Positions 16,377-24,379 of a DNA stretch of 64,000 nucleotides are shown piece after piece; position 1 is the first letter of the stretch, and each line of letters starts with the position of its first letter. Below the pieces are notes generated by a model. It was not told where the DNA came from, did no database searches, and saw only the letters and a program-made list of their open reading frames with translations. This stretch comes from Terriglobales bacterium. GTDB taxonomy: Bacteria; Acidobacteriota; Terriglobia; Bryobacterales; Bryobacteraceae. The position numbers were made by a program, and so were the translations under genes. Location: the NCBI GenBank assembly GCA_027485675.1, contig JAIXQP010000009.1, forward strand, positions 1-64,000. Reading direction: 5' to 3'.

Positions 16377-17593
16377 TTCGGCGTAACGTGAATCAAAGCG
16401 CCCGGATTGGCGTCTTCAATCATCCACAGCGTCCCATCCGGAGCCTGCGCCACGTCGCGAATGCGCTTGCCAACGTCCCACCGCTCGGCCGTCTTCGCCC
16501 CGCCCTTGCCGTCGAACACAATCCGGTTCAGCGTATGGCTGCCCAGACCCGTGATGAACCCATTCCCGTTCCACTGCGGAAACGCCTTTCCGCCCTTATA
16601 GAACATCAGGTTCCCCGGCGCGATCACCGGCGTCCAGTAGATCACCGGCTTGGTGAACTCCGTCCGCGAGTCATGGCTCGGAATCGGCACTTCGTTATAG
16701 TTCATGCCGAAGGAAACCAGCGGCCAGCCGTAGTTCTTGCCCTTCTCCACCAGGTTCAGCTCATCGCCCCCGCGCGGCCCGTGTTCCACTTCCCACAGCT
16801 CGCCCGTCGGCGAAAACGCCAACCCGTACGGAGCCCGGAAGCCGCTCGCCCACGTCTCCGACGGCGTCAGATTCGGTCCCGGAAACGTGTACTTGCTCAC
16901 CTCCGGCGCCGACTTCGCCAACTCCGTATCGCGCGGCGGATCGATCAGCGTAATCGTGCTCGCCCCCGTCTTGCCGTAGTTCGGATTCCCCGGCGCCGGC
17001 TTGCCGTCCAGCGTCAGCCGCAGCACCTTACCCACCGGCTGGTCCGGATCCTGCGCCGGCGTCATCCGCTGCCGGTCGCCCACGGCCATGTAGATGTATT
17101 GTCCATCCGGCGAGAACGCAATCTGTCCGCTCGCCTGGCCGCCCTTGCCCCGCGGCATCTGCCGCCAGATCACCTGCAGGTCCAGCAGCCGCGGCACGCG
17201 CCCGGCGTTCAGCTTCCCTTTCGCCAGCACCTGGCTGCCGCCGTATTCGCCCGGCTCGATATAGGTCAGGTAGATGCTCTCATCCTCGGCGAACTTCGGC
17301 GAAACGAACACGCCCAGCATGCCGTTCTGGCCCTGCCAGTAAACCGGCGGTGTCCCGCTCAGCGGGGCAATCTTCTCGCCCTTGGCCGACACCAGCCAAA
17401 TCGGGCCAATCTTTTCCGTAATCAGCATCCTGCCATCGGGCAGAAACGCAATCCGCCACGGCAGCGAAAACGTCGATACCGTCGTCGTCTGGAACGGCAA
17501 CGTCGGTTCAGGTTTCTGAGCGCCGGCATTCACTTGGGTCCACGCGCTCGTGCACCCGAAGGCGAGCAGCAGCGCGGCATTCGCCAATCTCAT
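16373..17593 (-). CDS. exported PQQ-dependent sugar dehydrogenase (Asd/YliI type)
   Basis: A 406-aa six-bladed beta-propeller of the glucose/sorbosone dehydrogenase family. A signal peptide precedes LPWRIAFLPDGRMLITEKIG, QNGMLGVFVSPKF, FSPDGQYIYMAVGD, WASGFRAPYGLAFSP, EVEHGPRGGDELN and YGWPLVSFGMNY. Members oxidise aldoses with PQQ in the periplasm and pass electrons to the respiratory chain. AAGGAGA lies eight bases before the ATG. It leads the operon with the DHFR-like and membrane protein genes. No PQQ synthesis genes are in the window. Confidence 0.93.
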   Translation of the reverse strand: MRLANAALLLAFGCTSAWTQVNAGAQKPEPTLPFQTTTVSTFSLPWRIAFLPDGRMLITEKIGPIWLVSAKGEKIAPLSGTPPVYWQGQNGMLGVFVSPKFAEDESIYLTYIEPGEYGGSQVLAKGKLNAGRVPRLLDLQVIWRQMPRGKGGQASGQIAFSPDGQYIYMAVGDRQRMTPAQDPDQPVGKVLRLTLDGKPAPGNPNYGKTGASTITLIDPPRDTELAKSAPEVSKYTFPGPNLTPSETWASGFRAPYGLAFSPTGELWEVEHGPRGGDELNLVEKGKNYGWPLVSFGMNYNEVPIPSHDSRTEFTKPVIYWTPVIAPGNLMFYKGGKAFPQWNGNGFITGLGSHTLNRIVFDGKGGAKTAERWDVGKRIRDVAQAPDGTLWMIEDANPGALIHVTPK

Positions 17594-17674
17594 GGGAAGT
17601 CTCCTTGCTTAACAAACTACCAATACAACCCCATTGGATGCATCCGTCCGCCACGCTAGAATCACCAAAAGCGG

Positions 17675-18025
17675 ATGACCAACCACAAAATCTTCAAGAT
17701 GCCCTTCGCCAAGGTCTACCCCTGCTACCTCACCAAGGCCGAAAAGAAGGGCCGCACCAAGGCCGAGGTGGACACCATCATCCACTGGCTCACCGGCTAC
17801 GACCAGGTCGCCCTCGACCATCAAATCGCGAGCCAGGTCGACATCGAAACCTTCTTCGCCCAAGCCCCGCAACTCCACCCCAACGCCCCCAAGATCACCG
17901 GCCTCATCTGCGGCCACCGCGTCGAGCAGATCGAAGATCCCCTCATGCAAAAAATCCGCTACCTCGACAAGCTCATCGACGAGCTAGCCAAAGGCAAAGC
18001 GATGGCCAAGATCCTCCGCAGCTAA
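17675..18025 (+). CDS. DUF2200 family protein
   Basis: A 116-aa soluble protein whose whole length matches the DUF2200 pattern: [70 protein letters not shown]. The family is conserved in many bacteria with no assigned function. TAGAAT at 17657-17662, twelve bases upstream, is a plausible -10 giving a leader of about five bases. Confidence 0.9.
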   Translation: MTNHKIFKMPFAKVYPCYLTKAEKKGRTKAEVDTIIHWLTGYDQVALDHQIASQVDIETFFAQAPQLHPNAPKITGLICGHRVEQIEDPLMQKIRYLDKLIDELAKGKAMAKILRS

Positions 18026-18034
18026 CCAGGCCCG

Positions 18035-18415
18035 ATGCGCTCCCGAACTCTTGCTTTGATCCTCCTCGGTGCCCTATCCCTGGCGCCCGCTCCCGCGCAG
18101 CCCGTCGCCTTTGAGACTCCTTTCTGGCCCGGCCGCTCCGCCCGCCAGGATCCCCGCTTCCTCAGGATCGAGCCGCATCCCTGCGGCGAGGTGGCCATCG
18201 CCCGAACCACCACGGTCCCCGGCACCCGCGCAACCGATCCCCTGATCGCCGAGACGGTCCGCGAAATCGGTTCCGCCGGTCAAACACTCCGCCGTTGGCG
18301 CGTGCCGGTCGACTCCTACCCCATCGCCATTCCGGCCCCCCGACCGCTCCCCCGGCGCCGGGCAACCCTTGCCGCCCCGCTTCGCCAGGCGAATCCCCGC
18401 TCTGCCAAACCCTAA
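18035..18415 (+). CDS. short secreted protein, possibly frameshifted at its 3' end
   Basis: A 126-aa reading frame with a convincing signal peptide (LALILLGALSLAPAPAQ) and an acidic/basic mature part up to VREIGSAGQTLRRWRVPVDSYPIAI (about residue 98). After that the sequence becomes a low-complexity Pro/Arg/Ala tail. The abrupt change suggests a frameshift near 18330 or a decayed C-terminus. It starts nine bases after the DUF2200 stop. No family recognised. Confidence 0.5.
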   Translation: MRSRTLALILLGALSLAPAPAQPVAFETPFWPGRSARQDPRFLRIEPHPCGEVAIARTTTVPGTRATDPLIAETVREIGSAGQTLRRWRVPVDSYPIAIPAPRPLPRRRATLAAPLRQANPRSAKP

Positions 18416-18491
18416 CCGGCCTCACTACCAACCAGAAGCGAACCGTCCAGTTCCAGGCCCCCTGCACCGAACCATCCCCGGCCCCAGGGCA

Positions 18492-18517
18492 GGGAACCGC
18501 CACCCCCGGCGGTTCCC
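18492..18517. terminator. hairpin between convergent genes
   Basis: GGGAACCGCC (18492-18501) pairs perfectly with GGCGGTTCCC (18508-18517) around a six-base loop. It lies between the stops at 18415 (plus) and 18526 (minus). There is no strong T-run on either side, so it may be a weak or factor-assisted bidirectional terminator. Confidence 0.55.
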
Positions 18518-18525
18518 CTCTCCCG

Positions 18526-21500
18526 TCAGAAATACAGCTTCAACGCCGCCTGCATAATCCGCGGATCCCGCGCCGTCGTAATCCGCCCAAACGCCGCATT
18601 TTGGAACGCCGCCACCGGATTCCCAAAATTCGGCTTGTTCATCGCGTTGAAGATCTCCCACCGGAACTCCAGCTTCCGCTTCTCCGCAAACTGGAAGCTC
18701 TTAAATGCCGCCGCGTCCAGATTCACCAGTCCCGGCCCATACAACAAATTCCGGCTCGACGTCCCAAACGTCCCCAACGCCGGCAGCGCAAATGCCGCCG
18801 TGTCAAAGTACCGCTGAATCATCGCGCCCCGCTCCACCCCGCTATACACCTCCGGCATCCGCAAAATGTCCGCCCGGTCCCGGCCAATCCCCGCCAGGCT
18901 CCGGTCCACCCCAGCCGACACGCTAAACGGCACCCCGCCCTGCAGCGTCAAAATGCTGTTCAACTGCCAGCCCGCCAGCACGAGCTTCTTGAAGCCCGTC
19001 GCCCCCTTCCCAAACGGCAACTCCCACAAAATGCTGTTCACCACCCGGTGCCGCACGTCAAAGTCGCTCGGGCCCTTGTCCAGATTCTGCCGGAACGGAT
19101 TCGTCGACTGGTTGCCCGTGCCCGAGTTCCCGTCGTTCGATGCCAGGTCCAACGACTTCGCCCACACATAGCTCCCCAGAATCGAGAAGCCGCTCGCCAA
19201 CCGCCGGTTCCAGCTCAACTGGAACGAGTGGTACGTCGAATTGGCCGTCGACTGCGTCGACCGGATCTCGCTGAAGCCGCTGTACAGCCGCCGCGCATCC
19301 ACGTTCCCCGTCGTCGACTGACCCGGAATAAACACGGCCGGGTTGATGTTCTGCCCCACCATGAACTTCGTGCCCTTCGATCCGATATAGGCAAACGTGA
19401 ACACCGTCTTCCCCAGCAACTCCCGCTGAATATTCAGGTTCCACTGCTGCATGTAGCCGCTCGTGAAATCCGGGTCCACCGAGTTATGCGTAATCGGCCG
19501 CACAAACTGCCGCCGCGCCCGGTCCTCCGCCGTCACCGGCGGGACGTAGTTCCGCAGGATGTTCAACTGCCCGGGGTTCGCCGCGTACGGGTCGCTCAAC
19601 TGCACCGTAAACGTCCGCAGCCCAAACGAGAACGGCTGATTGATCGAGTTCGTGTTCAAACCCACCAGCCGCAGCGTGTCCCAAAAAATCCCGTAGCCGC
19701 CCCGGATACTCGTCTTCCCGTCCCCAAACGGATCCCACGCAAAGCCAAACCGCGGCGCCGGCTTGTTCCAGTCGTCGCCCACAATCCCGTTCGGAATCCC
19801 TTCATCGCCGGGGAACAACGCCCCCAACGGCGCCAGCGGATAGATCCGGCTCTGCCGCCCCTCCCGGAACGCCCCCAACTCCTCGTTCTTCTCCTTCACC
19901 ATCAGGAACGGCTCCCAGCGCAGCCCCAGGTTCAACGTCAGCCGCCGGTTCACCCGCCAGTCATCCTGGAAGTAGAGAAACGGCGTCCACTTGTACTGAA
20001 ACGCCCGAATCGGCGAGTTCTGGTAAACGTCATTCGCCGCCCCCAAAAAGAAGTCCGCGTACCCGTAGCCCTGGTTCCCCGTCCGCTGCCCGTTCACGCT
20101 GAACTGCGGATCTTTCTGGAAGAACTCCCGCCCGTTCCGCCGCAGCCGCGAAATCTCGCCGCCAAACGTCATCGTGTGGCTGCCGCGCGTATAGGTCATG
20201 TTGTTGATCACCTGATAATTCATCATGTAGCTATTGAAGTTCGTGTCCACCCGCACCCCAAAGCCATTGGCAATCGAAATCGCCCAATCCGTCGGCACCC
20301 CCGCCGGCGACAGCGAAACGCAGCTCCGGCAGCCCAGCGCCGCCCAGTCCAGCGCCGGCGCCGTCGGCAGCGGAGCCCGCACGAACGTGTTCCGCGCCAC
20401 CGTCGCCGTAAACGTGTTCACCAGATTCGGCGTAAACACGTAGCTGTGGTTCAACGTCGAGTTGTACGTCACCCAGTTATTCTGCGAGTTGAACAGCAGC
20501 AGCCCGCTGTTCTGGTTGCGCCGGAAATCGTCGAAGAAGAACCGGAAGTTCACTTTCTGCTTATCCGAAATCGAATGGTCGAACTTGATCGTCACCTGGT
20601 CTTCATCCGTCGGCAGCGAAACGTTGTAAGCGAAAATGTTCCCCGGACTATTCGGCAGCGGCATAAACACCTCGGCAAACCGCGTCGCCACCGGGTCCAG
20701 TCGCGACGCCGGCACAATGGCCCCCGGAAACGGAATGCCCTGCGGCGCCTGCGGCGTCACCGTCTCGGGCGGCGCCACGCTGATCGGCGTGCCCCGAATG
20801 CTCGACGCGCTGAAATTGCCCTGCCGCTCGAGCGCCGTCGGCACGATGATCGACGACGAGGTCGCCCCCAGCCGCTGCCGCGTCCCCTCGTAAGAAAAGA
20901 AGAAAAAGGTCTTGTCCTTGCCGTTGTACAGCTTCGGAAACAGCACCGGCCCGCCCAGCGTCCCGCCGAACTGATTCCGCCGCAGCGGATCCTTGCCCCG
21001 CGCAAAGAAGTTCCGCGTGTTCAGCTTGTCGTTGCGCAGAAAGTTGAACAACACGCCGTGGTAATCATTGGTCCCGCTCTTGGTCACCATGTTGATCACC
21101 GCCCCGCCGTTCCGTCCGTTCACGGCGTTATAGCCGTTCTGCAAAATCGAAAACTCCTGCAGCGTATCCGGATTCGGAAACGCCGCCGGCAGGTTGTTGT
21201 ACATGTCCATGTTCAACCCGCCGTCCAGCGTGTAGGAACTCGCATTCGGCCGCGCCCCGTTCACGCTAAAGACAATGTTCGTATTCAGCGCAATCCCGCT
21301 CGCCGCCGATCCCGTGCCCATCTGAATCGACCCCGGCAGCAGCGCCTGCAGTTGCAGCGCGTTCCGCCCGTTCAGCGGCAGCTCCACCACGCGCCCGCTG
21401 TCCACCACTTCCTTCACCGTCCCGCTGAATGTATCTACGGTCGTCGCCGTGGCTGAAACATCCAGTACTTGCTGCACATCGCCCACCTGCATCGAAAAAT

Positions 21501-21807
21501 CCTGCCGCGCCCGCTGGTTGATTTCGACAAGCAGCGACTTCACCTGCGCCCGCCGGAACCCCGCGGCCTCCACCTCCACCGAGTAAGTACCCGGCCGCAG
21601 GTTCGGAAAAATGTAATCGCCCCGGTCATTCGTCTGCGCGGCCTCTCGCGAGCCCGTGCCCTCCAAAGAAACCGTGACTTTCGCGCCCACCATGGCCGCC
21701 CCCGATCCATCCGTGATGGTCCCGAAGATGGTCGCGGTAGCCGTTTGTCCATACAGGCTCATGGAGCCCAGGAAGATACCCAGAAGCAGTGTTTTCGCTA
21801 CGTTCAT
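18526..21807 (-). CDS. Oar-type TonB-dependent receptor with carboxypeptidase-regulatory domain (1)
   Basis: A 1093-aa outer-membrane protein. A signal peptide (AKTLLLGIFLGSMSLYGQ) precedes a carboxypeptidase regulatory-like Ig fold (about 22-110: FGTITDGSGAAMVGAKVTV, RPGTYSVEVEAAGFRR). Then come a plug region (ELPLNGRNALQLQALLPG, VNGARPNASSYTLDGG, NMVTKSGTNDYHGVLFNFLRND) and a large beta barrel ending in ALKLYF, with the C-terminal aromatic typical of barrel proteins. These receptors probably import glycans or peptides using TonB energy. The start at 21807 gives the signal peptide and sits seven bases from a -10-like box. Confidence 0.93.
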   Translation of the reverse strand: MNVAKTLLLGIFLGSMSLYGQTATATIFGTITDGSGAAMVGAKVTVSLEGTGSREAAQTNDRGDYIFPNLRPGTYSVEVEAAGFRRAQVKSLLVEINQRARQDFSMQVGDVQQVLDVSATATTVDTFSGTVKEVVDSGRVVELPLNGRNALQLQALLPGSIQMGTGSAASGIALNTNIVFSVNGARPNASSYTLDGGLNMDMYNNLPAAFPNPDTLQEFSILQNGYNAVNGRNGGAVINMVTKSGTNDYHGVLFNFLRNDKLNTRNFFARGKDPLRRNQFGGTLGGPVLFPKLYNGKDKTFFFFSYEGTRQRLGATSSSIIVPTALERQGNFSASSIRGTPISVAPPETVTPQAPQGIPFPGAIVPASRLDPVATRFAEVFMPLPNSPGNIFAYNVSLPTDEDQVTIKFDHSISDKQKVNFRFFFDDFRRNQNSGLLLFNSQNNWVTYNSTLNHSYVFTPNLVNTFTATVARNTFVRAPLPTAPALDWAALGCRSCVSLSPAGVPTDWAISIANGFGVRVDTNFNSYMMNYQVINNMTYTRGSHTMTFGGEISRLRRNGREFFQKDPQFSVNGQRTGNQGYGYADFFLGAANDVYQNSPIRAFQYKWTPFLYFQDDWRVNRRLTLNLGLRWEPFLMVKEKNEELGAFREGRQSRIYPLAPLGALFPGDEGIPNGIVGDDWNKPAPRFGFAWDPFGDGKTSIRGGYGIFWDTLRLVGLNTNSINQPFSFGLRTFTVQLSDPYAANPGQLNILRNYVPPVTAEDRARRQFVRPITHNSVDPDFTSGYMQQWNLNIQRELLGKTVFTFAYIGSKGTKFMVGQNINPAVFIPGQSTTGNVDARRLYSGFSEIRSTQSTANSTYHSFQLSWNRRLASGFSILGSYVWAKSLDLASNDGNSGTGNQSTNPFRQNLDKGPSDFDVRHRVVNSILWELPFGKGATGFKKLVLAGWQLNSILTLQGGVPFSVSAGVDRSLAGIGRDRADILRMPEVYSGVERGAMIQRYFDTAAFALPALGTFGTSSRNLLYGPGLVNLDAAAFKSFQFAEKRKLEFRWEIFNAMNKPNFGNPVAAFQNAAFGRITTARDPRIMQAALKLYF

Positions 21808-21814
21808 GCGCCAG

Positions 21815-21843
21815 AACCTATCACTAACTTTCCTGGGAGACAA
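21815..21843 (-). promoter_or_regulatory. promoter for TonB receptor 1
   Basis: On the minus strand TTGTCT (21843-21838), a 17-base spacer, TAGGTT (21820-21815), then seven bases to the ATG at 21807. Both hexamers resemble sigma-70 elements and the spacing is ideal. No Shine-Dalgarno fits between, so the transcript is probably leaderless. Confidence 0.5.
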
Positions 21844-21952
21844 GGGGGCATGATACTCGCTTCCACCACATCCCGCCGTTTCGATTAAGATTGCCTAATT
21901 AATTGGAGTAACGTAGAACGCGCAGCAGTTCTCCGCCTTGGTAGAGTGGAAC

Positions 21953-22798
21953 ATGGATCGCCGTCCCCTCGGCCTGCCGCCGCTCCTCGTCGCTCATCGC
22001 CTGCGTCAAGTCGATCAGGCTCTCCTCGCCCTGCTCCGGTCTCTCGAAGCCTCCGACTGGGATCTGCCCGTCATTGTGCCCTCCTGGACCGTGCGGGACG
22101 TCGCCGCCCATTTGCTCGACACCGCCTCCCGCAAGCTCTCCCTCGCTCGCGATGCCTGCTTTGTCGAGCGTCCCGCCATCCATAGCCCCGGCGATCTGGT
22201 CGCCTTCGTCAACCGTCTCAACCGCGAAGGCGTCGCCGTCTACCGCCGTCTCAGCCCCGCCCTCCTCATCGAATGGATGGAGCTGGTCTGTCTGCAGTCC
22301 GCCGCCTTCCACGAGTCGCTCGACCCCTTCGCCCCCTCGCTGTTCCCGGTCTCTTGGGCCGGCGAACAGACGTCGCTCAACTGGTTTGACACCGCTCGCG
22401 AACTCACCGAACGCTGGCACCACCAGCAGCAGATCCGCCTGGCGGTCGGCCGGCCCGGTATCCTCGTGCCCGAGCTCTATCATCCTGTCCTCAATTGCTT
22501 CGTCCGTGGCCTGCCCTATCATCTCCGTAACGAACCGCGCCCGGACGGCGAATCCCTCGTCCTCCGGATCACCGGCGATTCAGGCGGTGAGTGGACGCTC
22601 CTCGCTCACGATAGCCAGTGGCGCTTGGCGCCCGGCGCCCATCCCTCCCCGTCCGCTCGCGTCATCATTCCGGAGGAGATCGCCTGGCGAATCTTCACCA
22701 AAGCAATCAGCCGCCAGTCCGCCCTCCCGCTCTGTACCTGCGAAGGCGATCCCCGCCTCTGCGAAGCAGTCCTGAGTCTGGTGGCGATCGTTGGCTGA
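21953..22798 (+). CDS. maleylpyruvate isomerase-type / DinB-like four-helix protein
   Basis: A 281-aa protein with the N-terminal metal-binding four-helix fold of the maleylpyruvate isomerase/mycothiol-dependent family: DWDLPVIVPSWTVRDVAAHLLD, VAFVNRLNREGV and ARELTERWHHQQQIRLAVG, whose His residues resemble the metal triad. The C-terminal half (VLRITGDSGGEWTL, ARVIIPEEIAWRIFTK) resembles a sterol-carrier-like domain found in the same family. Thiol and substrate are unknown. The ATG at 21953 is preferred to an upstream TTG at 21938. Confidence 0.75.
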   Translation: MDRRPLGLPPLLVAHRLRQVDQALLALLRSLEASDWDLPVIVPSWTVRDVAAHLLDTASRKLSLARDACFVERPAIHSPGDLVAFVNRLNREGVAVYRRLSPALLIEWMELVCLQSAAFHESLDPFAPSLFPVSWAGEQTSLNWFDTARELTERWHHQQQIRLAVGRPGILVPELYHPVLNCFVRGLPYHLRNEPRPDGESLVLRITGDSGGEWTLLAHDSQWRLAPGAHPSPSARVIIPEEIAWRIFTKAISRQSALPLCTCEGDPRLCEAVLSLVAIVG

Positions 22799-22819
22799 CC
22801 CCACCTCCCAGGCCCCGGC

Positions 22820-23395
22820 TTACTGCTTCACCGCGAAGTAGTAATAGTTCTCCCCCTCGTCCACCTCATGGCCCACCAGGGCAAACCCATGGGCCGCCAG
22901 CACCCGCGCATACTCCGCCTGCCCCAGCGACTCCGAGCGCAACCCCGTCATCGCATCGTTCCAACCCAAAACCTCCCGCGGCGCCGTAAACAGAAACGAG
23001 CCCCCCGCCCGCAGCGCCTCGGCCGCTTTTCCTATCACGCGCCTCTGCTCTTCAGGCCGCATCAGGAAGAGCAGACCCCAGGCGAGAACCCCGTCAAACG
23101 TCCGTCCGAACAGCGTCGCCTCCTCCGCCGCGCCGCACTCGGTCGGCGCATCCGGAAACCCTTCCCGAAACTTCGCGAGCAGCGTCGCCGAAGCGTCCAC
23201 CCCGTATACGACGAACCCGTCCTCCCGCAATCCCCGCGCCAGCGGAACGCCGTGGCCGCAGCCTAGGTCAAGGATCGCGGCCCCGCCACCCAACCCCTGC
23301 GCCCAACGCCGCACCGTGGCGAGCCCAATCAGCGGAGACCGCGCCAGGATAAAATCCCTCGCGAGCGCTTCGTATCCGTTCGAGCGGTCACTCAT
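22820..23395 (-). CDS. class I SAM-dependent methyltransferase
   Basis: A 191-aa small methyltransferase. Motif I is ILDLGCGHGVPLA, followed by VYGVDASATLLAKFREGFPD (acidic motif II) and FDGVLAWGLLFLMRPEEQ (motif IV region), with LRAGGSFLFTAPRE after it. There is no accessory domain to indicate the substrate. TAGGGT lies nine bases before the ATG on the coding strand and could be a -10 box. It converges with the preceding gene across a 21-base gap. Confidence 0.88.
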   Translation of the reverse strand: MSDRSNGYEALARDFILARSPLIGLATVRRWAQGLGGGAAILDLGCGHGVPLARGLREDGFVVYGVDASATLLAKFREGFPDAPTECGAAEEATLFGRTFDGVLAWGLLFLMRPEEQRRVIGKAAEALRAGGSFLFTAPREVLGWNDAMTGLRSESLGQAEYARVLAAHGFALVGHEVDEGENYYYFAVKQ

Positions 23396-23494
23396 ATCCC
23401 CGCCACCCTACCACGGCCCGCGCCTGCCCGAAATCGTTTTCACAACCTATTGCGAAAAATCTTCGTCGCGGAACTCTCCTGCAATCAATCACCT

Positions 23495-23511
23495 GCGGGG
23501 ATCCGCCCCGC
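23495..23511 (+). other. leader hairpin upstream of the family-of-unknown gene
   Basis: GCGGGG (23495-23500) and CCCCGC (23506-23511) flank a five-base loop within the 174-base gap between the methyltransferase start and the next plus-strand gene. The rest of this gap shows no other clear signal except an AAGGAG ribosome site at its end. Confidence 0.35.
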
Positions 23512-23569
23512 CCGCCCGTCCGGGTTCCGCCCGCGCGCCTCGTACCGTCAGAAGCAAGGAGTCCCCATC

Positions 23570-24316
23570 ATGAAGCAATCTCTCACCGAAGAACAAAAGC
23601 AGCGCCGGGCGGAAACCGCTCGTCGCAACGGAGCCAAAAGCAAAGGCCCGGTCACCCCGGAAGGCAAACATCGCAGTTCCATGAATGCCATCACCGTCGG
23701 CGACTACGTCGACGTCCACGATGAGGAGCTGCCCGCCTTTGCCCGCATCCTGTCCGTCGAAGACCGCAAAGCCTATGTCCGGCTGCAACAGGCCAATCTG
23801 CGTCACTACCGGCCGCAGTCGGATACGGAACGCGGCCTCGTCCGCAATATCACCGCCGAACAGTTCGCCTACGAACGCTACGGCCGCATCGAAACCCTGC
23901 AGTTCCAATCCGAGCACGACGAAACGCGCCGCGAATCGCCCGAGATCCCGCCCGAACTGCTCAGTGGTTTCGCCATCGAGCGGTCTCTGTCCAATGACCG
24001 GCTCCATCGTCTGATCGAACGCAAACGCAGAGCGCATCTCATCGCCTGGACCAAGCTCGTGGCCCTCTACGAACGCATGCGGCGGACCTTCCCGGCGCCG
24101 GAGCCGGAACCGGCCGCCAACACCGGGCTTCTCGACACCGTCGAACCAATCCTCGAAGTTGTCCGCCAGGCCGAAAACGAACCCAGCTTGCAGCTCCCGG
24201 AGAATGCGGTCTATCTCATTCATAATGAGTCACTTATGAGAAAATTAGCCCCGTATCTCGACGTCGCTGAATTACGAAAACGCTACCCGTTGCCCAAGTC
24301 CCCCAGAGCCGCTTAA
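23570..24316 (+). CDS. uncharacterised protein with RRNGAKSKGPVTPEGK-type N-terminus
   Basis: A 248-aa, highly charged soluble protein. The N-terminus (QRRAETARRNGAKSKGPVTP, then GKHRSSMNA) matches a motif I know from a family common in Acidobacteria, usually followed by KHGL; here that position reads ITVGDYVDV. A helical middle (LVRNITAEQFAYERYGRIETLQFQ) and a helical C-terminus follow. No enzyme motif, signal peptide or membrane segment is seen. AAGGAG eight bases upstream sets the start. The basic N-terminus could bind nucleic acid, which is inference only. Confidence 0.75.
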   Translation: MKQSLTEEQKQRRAETARRNGAKSKGPVTPEGKHRSSMNAITVGDYVDVHDEELPAFARILSVEDRKAYVRLQQANLRHYRPQSDTERGLVRNITAEQFAYERYGRIETLQFQSEHDETRRESPEIPPELLSGFAIERSLSNDRLHRLIERKRRAHLIAWTKLVALYERMRRTFPAPEPEPAANTGLLDTVEPILEVVRQAENEPSLQLPENAVYLIHNESLMRKLAPYLDVAELRKRYPLPKSPRAA

Positions 24317-24342
24317 CTACGCCCTGTAGCCAGATAGACCGC

Positions 24343-24371
24343 TTGCGTTCGGATCAAAAAACGGATAAAGT
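24343..24371 (+). promoter_or_regulatory. promoter for TonB receptor 2
   Basis: TTGCGT (24343-24348), a 17-base spacer and TAAAGT (24366-24371), then eight bases to the ATG at 24380. There is no Shine-Dalgarno (CTCCCTCC precedes the ATG), so the message starts at or very near the start codon. Confidence 0.5.
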
Positions 24372-24379
24372 CTCCCTCC

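Noticed and set aside
18295-21456. Open frame of 1053 codons on the plus strand
   Set aside because: It lies opposite TonB receptor 1, is Arg/Pro/His-rich with no domain pattern, and is a product of the high GC third positions of the real gene.
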